A DNA stretch of 46,248 nucleotides. It comes from CAXQZM01 sp964228455. GTDB lineage: Bacteria > Pseudomonadota > Alphaproteobacteria > UBA7985. Below the pieces are notes generated by a model. The model was not told the origin of the DNA. It did no database searches and worked only from the letters and a program-made list of their open reading frames with translations. Both the position numbers and the translations under genes were made by a program. The stretch covers positions 1 through 46,248 of the forward strand of contig CAXQZM010000024.1 of the NCBI GenBank assembly GCA_964228455.1. The letters are read 5' to 3'. Below, one piece after another: positions 6,816-15,593 of the stretch (position 1 is the stretch's first letter; each line of letters opens with the position of its first letter).

Positions 6816-9616
6816 GAACTGGCAAGCACCTCTTCACACCGATTGCATAAATCTGCATCATTTATGCTGGAGCGAATATTCCAACAACGCTGACACTTTT
6901 CTCCCGTTGCTAGCAAAATACTGATGGAAAGCTCACCACCGACATCAATCTTGACACTGGAAGTAATGAAAAGTTCCGCTAAATCCAGACCTCGACATGC
7001 CTCAACCATAGCTTCCGGCGCCACAATTTTCACCTCAACCTCCATCGCTGAGCCAATACGCTTCTCAGCTCGCTCAATCTCCAAAGCGGCTAGGACTGCT
7101 TTCCGCAACTCGAGCACTGTGGCCCATTTTTCAGCTAACCTATCATTTAGAAAGCTATTGGTTGTATGACTAAAGTCTTCGAGATGCACCGAAGCCTTTC
7201 TGTCAGCGTTTCGAAGAGATTGTGGGCGCGCCTGCCATACTTCCTCAGCCGTAAATACTAGTATAGGAGCCATCCGAGTTGTTAGGGACTCCAGCACCTT
7301 AGCCATTACATCTAAGGTGAGATTTCGTTGATGAGATCCGATAGCATCGCAGTATACTCGGTCTTTCCGAACATCAAAAAATAATGCGGAAAGGTCATTA
7401 GTCACAAATTTAAGTAGCTGCTGGAATGCATCATGAAAATTATAACATTGCATAGCCTTATCAACAGCAACTTCTGTCTCTTTAAGTCGATGGCAAATGA
7501 ACTGCTCTAACTCTGGTAAAGACCCTACTTCCACTTTTTCGTTTGGCACAAAACCGTTTAAAGCTCCCAACATGTAACGAAATGTATTGCGAAAACGGCG
7601 GTATAGGTCCGCTGTCTTTTTCAAGATATCATCCGAAAGCCTCTGATCACCCATATAATCAGTAGTGCACACCCAAAGGCGCAAAATATCAATTCCAAAT
7701 CTGTCCGCAACTTCCAATGGAGAGACCGTGTTTCCAATGGACTTAGACATTTTTTTCCCATTGCCGTCCATCGTCATGCCATGGGTGAGAACACCTTTAT
7801 ACGGAGCCCTTCCACGGGTTCCGCAGCTCTCTAGAAGGGACGAATGGAACCAACCACGGTGCTGGTCCGAGCCCTCTAGATATAAGTCAGCAGGCCATGA
7901 CAGCTCATCTGGCCTGGCTTCCAGAACAAATGCATGGGTAGACCCAGAATCAAACCAGACCTCAACCACATCTGTAGTTTGCTCATAGTCTGAGGCATTA
8001 TAATTCTCTGTAAGAAATCGCTCTGGCGGGCTTTCAAACCAAGCATCACCACCCTCTAACTCAAATACTTCTGCGATCCGAGCAATTACTTTGGGATCTC
8101 GTAACGGTTGACCGGTTCTTTTTTCAATAAAAATTGGGAGTGGCACGCCCCACAGACGCTGGCGTGAAACACACCAGTCAGGTCGATTTTCTATCATCGA
8201 ACGCAAACGGTTCTTTCCCTGTGAAGGATAAAAAGAGGTATCATCAATAGCTTTCAGTGCCTTTTGACGAAGGCCAGACTCACCCTGATCATCTTCCATT
8301 GAGATGAACCATTGAGCTGTGTTGCGGTAAATCAAGGGCGCTTTTGAGCGCCAAGAATGGGGGTAGTCATGGGTGATTTTGCCCTTGGCCAAAAGCCCCC
8401 CCTGCTCAATTAGAGAGCGTAATATGGGACCAAGTGCGGAACCGTCTTTACCATCCTGTGTGTATACAGTTAAACCTGCAAAGACCGGCACGTGTTCATA
8501 GTAGCTGCCATCTCCTTTGACAGTCTGCGGCACCTCCAACCCGTGCTTTAAATGGGCCAACTCAAAATCTTCCACCCCGTGACCAGGTGCAATATGCACG
8601 ATCCCTGTTCCAGCCTCAGCGGTGACATACTCACCGTGCAAGACTGGTACGTCATGATCGAATCCTAGATCGCGAAGCGGATGAGCACAGATTGTGCCAG
8701 ATAACTTTCCTGCATCACCTTCTCGGGTCCAACGCTCAATTTTTGCGGATGCACGGACACTTTCAGCTAAATCATCAGCAATAACAAGCTTCTCACCTAC
8801 TTTTGCTAATGAACCTTCCTGGATATCGTCCACCTGATAAACGCCATACGTTAGAGTGTCGTTGCATGCCATCGCTCGATTGCCGGGGATGGTCCACGTA
8901 GTGGTAGTCCAAATTACTAAGCTTGTTCCAATTAATGCTTTATTTTTAGATGTTTGAACTGGGAACCTAACCCAGATCGTTACTGATTTATGCTCTGCGT
9001 ATTCAACTTCAGCATCTGCGAGTGCAGTCTTTTCGGGGATTGACCATAGTACTGGTTTTTCACCCCGATAAAGCTGGCCACTTTCAATAAATTTGCCAAG
9101 CTCACGCACGATCTGGGCCTCTGCTGGAAATGTCATTGTCTTGTAAGGATTATCCCAGTTTCCAAGAATGCCAAGCCGCTTGAATTGCGGAATCTGTATG
9201 TCAATCCATCTTTCAGCAAACTCTCGGCACTCGCGACGGAAATCGACAATTGGGACCTCATCTTTGTCCTTCCCGTCAGAACGATAACGCTCCTCAACCT
9301 TCCACTCGATAGGTAAGCCATGACAATCCCAGCCTGGTACGTAAGGCGCATCCTTACCCATCATCTGTTGTGATCGAACTATCATATCTTTGAGCGTCTT
9401 GTTTAGCGCATGACCAATATGAATATCACCGTTAGCGTACGGTGGACCATCATGTAGAATAAATTTCTCACGGCCCTTAGACTGAGACCGCAATTTCTCA
9501 TAAAGGTCCAGTTTCTCCCACTGCTCTAATATCTCGGGCTCTTTATCTTTCAAACCAGCGCGCATTGGAAAGTCTGTGGTCGGCAGGAATACCGTATCTT
9601 TATAGTCAGTTGTCAT
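6812..9616 (-). CDS. ileS: Isoleucyl-tRNA synthetase
   Basis: Class I synthetase that charges tRNA-Ile, with a CP1 editing domain. The 934 residues carry HIGH at 66-69, the editing-domain motif TTTTWTIPGNRA near 237-248, and KMSKS at 622-626. A C-terminal zinc finger has Cys908, Cys911, Cys924 and Cys927. This is the bacterial IleS type with the zinc tail. It starts 16 bases after the ribF stop and overlaps lspA by 4 bases. Confidence 0.97.
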   Translation of the reverse strand: MTTDYKDTVFLPTTDFPMRAGLKDKEPEILEQWEKLDLYEKLRSQSKGREKFILHDGPPYANGDIHIGHALNKTLKDMIVRSQQMMGKDAPYVPGWDCHGLPIEWKVEERYRSDGKDKDEVPIVDFRRECREFAERWIDIQIPQFKRLGILGNWDNPYKTMTFPAEAQIVRELGKFIESGQLYRGEKPVLWSIPEKTALADAEVEYAEHKSVTIWVRFPVQTSKNKALIGTSLVIWTTTTWTIPGNRAMACNDTLTYGVYQVDDIQEGSLAKVGEKLVIADDLAESVRASAKIERWTREGDAGKLSGTICAHPLRDLGFDHDVPVLHGEYVTAEAGTGIVHIAPGHGVEDFELAHLKHGLEVPQTVKGDGSYYEHVPVFAGLTVYTQDGKDGSALGPILRSLIEQGGLLAKGKITHDYPHSWRSKAPLIYRNTAQWFISMEDDQGESGLRQKALKAIDDTSFYPSQGKNRLRSMIENRPDWCVSRQRLWGVPLPIFIEKRTGQPLRDPKVIARIAEVFELEGGDAWFESPPERFLTENYNASDYEQTTDVVEVWFDSGSTHAFVLEARPDELSWPADLYLEGSDQHRGWFHSSLLESCGTRGRAPYKGVLTHGMTMDGNGKKMSKSIGNTVSPLEVADRFGIDILRLWVCTTDYMGDQRLSDDILKKTADLYRRFRNTFRYMLGALNGFVPNEKVEVGSLPELEQFICHRLKETEVAVDKAMQCYNFHDAFQQLLKFVTNDLSALFFDVRKDRVYCDAIGSHQRNLTLDVMAKVLESLTTRMAPILVFTAEEVWQARPQSLRNADRKASVHLEDFSHTTNSFLNDRLAEKWATVLELRKAVLAALEIERAEKRIGSAMEVEVKIVAPEAMVEACRGLDLAELFITSSVKIDVGGELSISILLATGEKCQRCWNIRSSINDADLCNRCEEVLASS

Positions 9617-9632
9617 GATTCAAGGCTTCGTT

Positions 9633-10496
9633 TTAGGCGAGCATAGCGTGGGCTGTTTCACAGTCCACCGCAATTTGAGTTTTTAGTGCTTCAAGACCGT
9701 CGAAGCGTTGCTCTTCTCTTATGTATGAAATAAGCTCGACAGATATTTTTTGACCGTAAAGATCTTCATTGTAGTCAAACAGATGAGTTTCAAACCGCTC
9801 TTCAAAGCCATCCACAGTTGGACGTTGCCCTAGGTTAGTAACGCTCTTTAGAACACGGCCATCTAATAGATGTGTTAAGCTAGCATAAACGCCAAACTTT
9901 GGTCTTTGATATGTTCCCCAATCTAAGTTGGCAGTGGGAAACCCTAAAGTTCGACCAAGCTGATCTCCCCGCATCACTTCACCCTGTAGAATGAAATTTC
10001 TGCGCCATAAAGATACGGCATCTGCATAATTACCTGACTTTAACATCTTTCGTATGAGTGTCGAACTAACTGAGTGGCCGCTAGTCTGAAAGAGACTCAC
10101 AGAGTGCACCTCAAATCCAAGTTTACTGCCGAAATAAGACAATAAACTCATATCCCCTTGCCGCCCCTTCCCGAACTGAAAGTTTTCTCCGGCTACAATT
10201 ACAGTTGCCTTTAACATATCTCTAAGGATCGAGGTTGCAAATTCTTCGGCGGTCAATGCCGCAAGCTGCTTAGTGAACGGCAAAGTTACTACTTTAGTGA
10301 CACCCACATCCTTAAGGTATGTTTCTCTCTGAAGTGCATTCGTAAGTCCAAAAGATGGCAGTTCAGGTGAAAAAACCGATCGTGGGTGAGGGTCAAACGT
10401 TAATACTGCTATTTCATTACCCAAGGCTTTCGCTTGCGAGATTAGCGAGATGTGTCCGGGATGAACTCCATCAAAATTTCCGATACAATATATCAC
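9633..10496 (-). CDS. ribF: Bifunctional riboflavin kinase / FAD synthetase
   Basis: Makes FMN from riboflavin and then FAD. The 287 residues begin directly at the nucleotidyltransferase motif IGNFDGVHPGH (residues 5-15), and the C-terminal kinase domain has GRTLGFPTANL. The start is GTG, overlapping the P450 stop codon (GTGA). The N-terminus is about 15-20 residues shorter than usual, but nothing upstream in frame without entering the P450 gene looks better. It is followed by ileS, as in many proteobacteria. Confidence 0.94.
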   Translation of the reverse strand: MIYCIGNFDGVHPGHISLISQAKALGNEIAVLTFDPHPRSVFSPELPSFGLTNALQRETYLKDVGVTKVVTLPFTKQLAALTAEEFATSILRDMLKATVIVAGENFQFGKGRQGDMSLLSYFGSKLGFEVHSVSLFQTSGHSVSSTLIRKMLKSGNYADAVSLWRRNFILQGEVMRGDQLGRTLGFPTANLDWGTYQRPKFGVYASLTHLLDGRVLKSVTNLGQRPTVDGFEERFETHLFDYNEDLYGQKISVELISYIREEQRFDGLEALKTQIAVDCETAHAMLA

Positions 10497-11833
10497 GCGC
10501 GGGGCTTTAGTTGAAGGTGGACGCTCTGGCTAGGGCGTAAGGTAAGCTTTGCAAAAGCATCTATATCTTCAGCATCTGTGCGCACAATCTCAAATGAGGT
10601 TAGTAATCTCGACAAAGTGAGGTTCAAAGTTTGCAAAGCCATAATCTTTCCAGGACATACACGCGGACCCAAGCCAAAGGGGATGTATGCATGGCGAGGC
10701 CGCTGGCTCACCTCTTTTTCTCCAAAATGTTGGAAATTAAAACTCAGTGGTGTTGTCCAATATTTTGGACTCCTGTGCAGATAAAAGATTGGAATCACAA
10801 TCAGCGCTCCAATGGGCACTTTAACCCCAGAAATAGTGTCTTCACGAACCGCCTCCCGCAACAGAGCAAAGACTGGCGGGTAAAGCCTCAACACTTCATT
10901 AATTACTTGGCTCATTAACTTGCGAGATCGCCAGTCTTTCACCTGATTAGCCTCTTGAGCTAAGTCTTCTTGCAGTCGCGGGCGCTCTGACAATAATATC
11001 AAAGCCCACTGCAAAGCATTTGCTGTAGTATCATAGCCTGCCGCAAAAAAAGTGAACACCTCATTCCGAATATCTTGCCGTCCAAGGACCTGGGTATTTT
11101 TGATGTCTCGAGATGCAATTATTAAATCGAGCAAGTCGGGCTGATCCTGAATTTTTTTTGCATTCAAACGACTGTCGATCAAGTCATAGACAACAGCATC
11201 TACTTTGTCTGCATGCTGTTTTGCTCGCCTTTTCCCTGGCCTGGGAAACCAACGCGGCATATTTAACGCGTCAGGAGCAGAAATTTTTCCATATTCATCG
11301 ATCCCTCGTTTCATGTGATAAGCGAGATATTGAGTGCGCTCTCCAGCGCCACCGGAGAACAACCCTTCTAAAGAGACTGATAAAGCGAGGTTTGTGGCCC
11401 AATCCTCGGTTTCTAGTGTGCTCTTCAAGTTCTCTGTAGCTTCATAAATCTTACTTTTCATCCGGGGCTCAAGGGCAGTTAATGCGCGAGCATGAAATGC
11501 GGGAACAACCATCTTTCTTCTCGCGGCCCATGATTCATCTTCAGCTGTAAGTAGAGACTCCCCTAAACCCGGCCGAAAAAGCCGCTGGAATAACTCGCCT
11601 TTTTGATATCTGGAGTGATTTTTTACCAAAACCTGGTGGATAAGATCTGGATCATTCACCGTGAACAAGCGCCGACCAAAAACCTTACCCCAAGAAAATG
11701 GTATTTCTGCCTGAGAGGGGTGAAATGCACGAATCACATTATTTTGAGCCTGCCAAGCGAACCAGAAATTCCAAAAAGCACGCCTTAATGGGGAGCGTAA
11801 CAAGACGTCTCTGGGTGGTGGGATTAATTTCAT
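10493..11833 (-). CDS. Cytochrome P450
   Basis: A 446-residue soluble-type P450 monooxygenase with all hallmark elements. These are the I-helix AGYDTT at 265-270, the K-helix ExxR (Glu313, Arg316), the PERF-like region, and the heme loop FGLGPRVCPG with ligand Cys393. The substrate cannot be told from sequence. No ferredoxin or reductase partner lies nearby. It is the first gene of the leftward block and its stop overlaps the ribF GTG start. The ATG is preceded by TATATATAAATA and no Shine-Dalgarno, so a leaderless message is possible. A P450 leading an essential ribF-ileS-lspA run is unusual. Confidence 0.93.
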   Translation of the reverse strand: MKLIPPPRDVLLRSPLRRAFWNFWFAWQAQNNVIRAFHPSQAEIPFSWGKVFGRRLFTVNDPDLIHQVLVKNHSRYQKGELFQRLFRPGLGESLLTAEDESWAARRKMVVPAFHARALTALEPRMKSKIYEATENLKSTLETEDWATNLALSVSLEGLFSGGAGERTQYLAYHMKRGIDEYGKISAPDALNMPRWFPRPGKRRAKQHADKVDAVVYDLIDSRLNAKKIQDQPDLLDLIIASRDIKNTQVLGRQDIRNEVFTFFAAGYDTTANALQWALILLSERPRLQEDLAQEANQVKDWRSRKLMSQVINEVLRLYPPVFALLREAVREDTISGVKVPIGALIVIPIFYLHRSPKYWTTPLSFNFQHFGEKEVSQRPRHAYIPFGLGPRVCPGKIMALQTLNLTLSRLLTSFEIVRTDAEDIDAFAKLTLRPSQSVHLQLKPRA

Positions 11834-11930
11834 TATTTATATATAGGTATGTCTGCCCTGCATCAGTATGGGTTTTGTTTTGCATCAAATGCGCTAAAGC
11901 CGGCTCACTAGTTACAAGGAGTCTCTCAAA

Positions 11931-12959
11931 ATGGGCTATAAAGTCGCAGTCGTCGGTGCAACAGGTAATGTTGGCCAGGAAATTTTATCTATTCTCGCTG
12001 AGCGAGATTTTCCCGCGGATAGTGTAGTTGCCTTAGCGTCATCGCGATCAAAAGGCAGGGAAGTGTCCTATGGCGACGAAAAAATTCTTAGATGTGAAGT
12101 CCTTGATGACTTTGATTTCACCGGAATTGATATTGCTCTATTTTCTCCAGGTGCTTCAGTATCAAAAACATTTGCCCCTCGTGCGGCGGCAGCGGGTGCT
12201 ATTGTGATAGATAACACTAGTCAATTTAGGATGGACCCAGATTGCCCCCTAGTGGTCCCCGAGGTGAATCCAGACGCCCTAGCTAACGCTTTTAAATCAT
12301 CCACATTTAAGAAAATTATTGCCAACCCTAATTGCTCCACAATTCAGATGCTCGTGGCGCTCAAACCAATCCATGAAACAGCCAAAATAAAACGCCTGGT
12401 CGTTTCAACATACCAATCGGTTTCGGGCGGGGGAACCGAGGCCATGGATGAACTGTTCAATCAAACCAAGTCCATTTTCCAAAACAACCCAGTTGTGAAG
12501 GAAAAATTTACTAAGCAGATCGCTTTCAACGTGATCCCTCATATTGATGTTTTCATGGATGATGGCGCTACAAAAGAAGAATGGAAAATGGCAGCCGAGA
12601 CGAAGAAAATACTGGATCCTAGTATAAAGGTTCATGCCAATTGTGCGCGAGTACCAGTTTTCATTGGTCATTCTGAGTATGTAAATATCGAGACAGAGGA
12701 AGAAATAAGCGTTGAAAGAGCGCGTAAAGTTTGGGGAAAGGCGACTGGTGTAGTTGTAGTAGACCACCGAGCGGACGAGGGGTATGTCAGCCCTGTTGAG
12801 TGTGCTGGAGAAGACGCCACGTATATCAGTCGCATCCGAGAAGATTTTACCGTTGATAATGGCCTGAGCTTTTGGTGCGTTTCTGATAACTTGAGAAAAG
12901 GCGCTGCGCTGAATGCTGTGCAGATTGCAGAAAGCCTTATAAGTCAGAAGCTTATATAA
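11931..12959 (+). CDS. asd: Aspartate-semialdehyde dehydrogenase
   Basis: NADPH-dependent reduction of aspartyl phosphate to the semialdehyde, feeding lysine/diaminopimelate, threonine and methionine synthesis. The 342 residues show the dinucleotide loop GATGNVG at 9-15, active-site Cys135 in NPNCST, and the SGGGTEAM segment near 166-173. AAGGAG lies 9 bases before the ATG. It is divergent from the P450 gene across 97 bases, so both promoters lie there. Confidence 0.96.
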   Translation: MGYKVAVVGATGNVGQEILSILAERDFPADSVVALASSRSKGREVSYGDEKILRCEVLDDFDFTGIDIALFSPGASVSKTFAPRAAAAGAIVIDNTSQFRMDPDCPLVVPEVNPDALANAFKSSTFKKIIANPNCSTIQMLVALKPIHETAKIKRLVVSTYQSVSGGGTEAMDELFNQTKSIFQNNPVVKEKFTKQIAFNVIPHIDVFMDDGATKEEWKMAAETKKILDPSIKVHANCARVPVFIGHSEYVNIETEEEISVERARKVWGKATGVVVVDHRADEGYVSPVECAGEDATYISRIREDFTVDNGLSFWCVSDNLRKGAALNAVQIAESLISQKLI

Positions 12960-13091
12960 CTAAATGAAAATATCTTTGCGAAGACTTCATCCAGAGATTG
13001 CGTAAAGCATCTTAAGAAGCCAGCATTGCGAAAAGATCCATTAACTCGCCAAAGACTAGCTTTCTACCGAATGCACTATCGGGACTAAGCC

Positions 13092-13340
13092 CTAGTAGCC
13101 TGTGTTCTCTTCATCAGGATCTACAGGCCCAATAAATAGCGCTGAAAAAATCTTCCAAACGCCGAAAGCAACAGCCACAAGTATCAGAGTGGCAAAAAAT
13201 GCGAAGAAACTATTGTAGATATTATACATAAACATCGCGAACAAAACGATGCCTATAATGACTGATGAGCGAATACCCCAATCCCAGGCAGAATTAAAAG
13301 TTGAGACGAATTCTTTTGGTGCTTTTTCATGCATTGACAT
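13092..13340 (-). CDS. Unknown small membrane protein
   Basis: An 82-residue protein that I do not recognise. Residues 1-22 look soluble, two hydrophobic helices lie at about 26-45 and 47-70, and the tail is acidic (DPDEENTGY). AAGGA lies 7 bases before the ATG. It starts 10 bases after the purN stop on the same strand, so it is probably expressed with purM-purN. The preceding 132 bases (12960-13091) after asd hold no gene or clear terminator that I can see. Confidence 0.65.
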   Translation of the reverse strand: MSMHEKAPKEFVSTFNSAWDWGIRSSVIIGIVLFAMFMYNIYNSFFAFFATLILVAVAFGVWKIFSALFIGPVDPDEENTGY

Positions 13341-13350
13341 GAGCGCGTCC

Positions 13351-13953
13351 TTAACCTGTAGGATGGTCGGTTGCCAAGGCCTGATTTTGCGACCTGCCCC
13401 TTAAAAAATTTGATATTGTCACTGGATACAGCGAGTGTTCGAGCTTTAATACCTTCGCGGCCAGGCTATCTGGCGTCTCATTAGGCCCAACGCTAAGACC
13501 CGCTTGAGCAAGAATAGGGCCTGTGTCTATTCCAGAATCAACCAAATGAACCGTGCACCCATGGACAGATAGATTGGACTTAAGCGCTCGCGCATGGGTG
13601 TTCAGCCCCGGGAGTGAAGGAAGCAAAGATGGGTGAATATTTAAAGTAGCAACAAAGTGATCCAGGAAGTTTTTCGAAAGTATCCGCATAAAACCAGCTA
13701 ATACAATATGTGTTACGCCAGCATCTTTCAGAACTTCGATCATTTGAAATTCATGCGTCGCCTTGGGCTCACCTTTCCCACGCTCTATCACGGCAACGCT
13801 AATTCCAGCTTTCCGAGCAACTTCTAAACCCTCCGCTCCTGCCTTGTCGCTTAAGACGAGAGAGAACTCCGCTGGGATCTGACTACGTGAATTGAGAATT
13901 GCCTCCATGTTGCTGCCACGGCCAGAGATAAGAATGGCAGCGCGTGGCAGCAT
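13351..13953 (-). CDS. purN: Phosphoribosylglycinamide formyltransferase
   Basis: Third step of purine synthesis, using 10-formyltetrahydrofolate. The 200 residues show ISGRGSN at 9-15, the NIHPSLLPS loop with Asn105 and His107, and GIDTGP with Asp143, the expected catalytic triad. The start is 2 bases after the purM stop, and the purM-purN pair is a conserved operon. Confidence 0.96.
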   Translation of the reverse strand: MLPRAAILISGRGSNMEAILNSRSQIPAEFSLVLSDKAGAEGLEVARKAGISVAVIERGKGEPKATHEFQMIEVLKDAGVTHIVLAGFMRILSKNFLDHFVATLNIHPSLLPSLPGLNTHARALKSNLSVHGCTVHLVDSGIDTGPILAQAGLSVGPNETPDSLAAKVLKLEHSLYPVTISNFLRGRSQNQALATDHPTG

Positions 13954-13955
13954 CG

Positions 13956-14942
13956 CTAAAGCTTACCAACATACTTGACGCCAGGTGCAGAAGTAACCTC
14001 ACCCACAAGAAATGAACCTTTAGGGGGGGTGTCATTAGGATCAAAAACTCCAATCAGCCCAATTCCGCAGTTAAATGCGCGAAGCATTTCGGCCTGTTCT
14101 ACTGGCCCGTGCGTCATAAGCCATTTGAAAATCGCGGGCATATCCCAAGCATCAAGATTTATATTTGCGCCAAAATGATTAGGAAGAACACGTGGCAGAT
14201 TTTCTGTAATGCCTCCTCCTGTAATATGCGCAACGGCCTTTGCCCCAGTTATATCGTCAAGGGTATAAAGACGCGTTGGTGCGAGAGTTTGGTCCAACCA
14301 GGATGGAGATGCAGGGTTCACTCCTTGTTTTTCAAAAATTTTTCTAACCAATGAATATCCATTTGAATGCAGACCATTAGAGCTTTGAGCATAAAGCTTA
14401 TCTCCAACCCTAACATCGAGCCTTGGCAAGCGTTCTTCTGCCAAAACTGCACCAACTGCAAACCCTGCAAGATCATAATCCCCAGATTTATACAAACCAG
14501 GCATTTCTGCAGTCTCTCCGCCAATAAGGGCGACTTGTAATACTTTACAAGCCTTAGCAATTCCTATGACCACTTCTGCTGCTGCCTCAGGCTTAAGAAT
14601 CCCAGTCGCAAAATAGTCCAAAAAAAACAATGGCCGAGCACCTGTACAAATCAGGTCATTTGTACACATGGCAACTAAGTCTTGGCCAATGGTATCGTGC
14701 TTGTTAGCTGCTTGCGCGATCATTAGCTTAGTTCCGACTCCATCGGTCGCACCAACTAAAATAGGCGCCCCAGGAAAACCGGCCTTAGAAAGATCAAAAA
14801 AGCCGCCAAAGCCGCCCAAGCCCTCAAGCACTGCGTCGTTGTGTGTTTGAGTTACCTCATTCTTAATATGCGTCACAAGAGCCTCACCTGCGTCAATAGA
14901 AACGCCCGCATCAGCATAAGTCATTGATTTGCTGTTAGTCAT
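13956..14942 (-). CDS. purM: Phosphoribosylaminoimidazole synthetase (AIR synthetase)
   Basis: ATP-dependent closure of FGAM to AIR. The 328 residues begin with MTYADAGVSIDAG (from Met7), followed by GGFGGFFDL, GATDGVGTK and GGETAEMPG, all family signatures. Two starts are possible. Met1 at 14942 has GGGGA directly abutting the ATG; Met7 at 14924 is where most homologues begin but has no Shine-Dalgarno. The gap to divergent hdaA is only 18 or 36 bases. Confidence 0.95.
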   Translation of the reverse strand: MTNSKSMTYADAGVSIDAGEALVTHIKNEVTQTHNDAVLEGLGGFGGFFDLSKAGFPGAPILVGATDGVGTKLMIAQAANKHDTIGQDLVAMCTNDLICTGARPLFFLDYFATGILKPEAAAEVVIGIAKACKVLQVALIGGETAEMPGLYKSGDYDLAGFAVGAVLAEERLPRLDVRVGDKLYAQSSNGLHSNGYSLVRKIFEKQGVNPASPSWLDQTLAPTRLYTLDDITGAKAVAHITGGGITENLPRVLPNHFGANINLDAWDMPAIFKWLMTHGPVEQAEMLRAFNCGIGLIGVFDPNDTPPKGSFLVGEVTSAPGVKYVGKL

Positions 14943-14960
14943 TCCCCAATTCTAGCACCC

Positions 14961-15593
14961 ATGTCGGTGCAATACACCATCCCATTCAAGATCCAGCCGG
15001 ATTTCTCTCTTGCAGCCCTTGTAGTTCATGAGGGAATAAGTGCGGCACAAGCCGCTCTTTCTGAACCCCAAAAATGGCCTGCACAAATTCTCGTATTAAG
15101 CGGTGCTGCGGCATCTGGTAAATCACACTTAGCGGCTAACATCGGCCGTGCAATTTTTAAATGGGATTTAACAGAACGGCCGATTTTGAACCGTGCAGAC
15201 GCCGAAGTTTTATTTCATACAATAAACGAAGTTCAAGCTCGAGAGGAAAAACTTCTGATCCTAAGCCGGGTCCACCCAAACCAAATTTACCCTGCATTAC
15301 TTGATTTAGATAGTAGGCTTAAAACAGCTATCCATGTGCCAATCGTAGAACCTAAAACGGAAGATGCACGGATAGCCATCCTATTTAAAATGTGTGCAGA
15401 TCACCAGCTGAAAATTGACCTCGATACTGCGCGATATATTGTGAGACGATTACCCCAAACTCTAGCAGCGAGCCGAATGCTATGCGAATTAGCCACGTTA
15501 AATCACCAAAAATCAACACTCAGCAAAGTTGCCTCCAAGCCCATCATTGAGCATGTACAAAAGGCTCTAGGCGAGGGAAGCAATATCTTTTGA
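14961..15593 (+). CDS. hdaA: HdaA, DnaA-related replication regulator
   Basis: A 210-residue DnaA-like AAA+ protein without the DnaA DNA-binding domain. Walker A GAAASGKS lies at 48-55, and a C-terminal lid region has arginines near RRLPQTLAASR. Hda proteins work with the sliding clamp to promote ATP hydrolysis by DnaA after initiation. The N-terminal clamp-binding segment is probably within residues 1-15 but is not a clear consensus. It is divergent from purM, and its end overlaps the rnd end by 27 bases. Confidence 0.82.
   Translation: MSVQYTIPFKIQPDFSLAALVVHEGISAAQAALSEPQKWPAQILVLSGAAASGKSHLAANIGRAIFKWDLTERPILNRADAEVLFHTINEVQAREEKLLILSRVHPNQIYPALLDLDSRLKTAIHVPIVEPKTEDARIAILFKMCADHQLKIDLDTARYIVRRLPQTLAASRMLCELATLNHQKSTLSKVASKPIIEHVQKALGEGSNIF

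Noticed and set aside
12405..12767. 120-codon minus-strand frame inside asd
   Set aside because: Antisense to conserved asd sequence, with no ribosome-binding site or recognisable domain.
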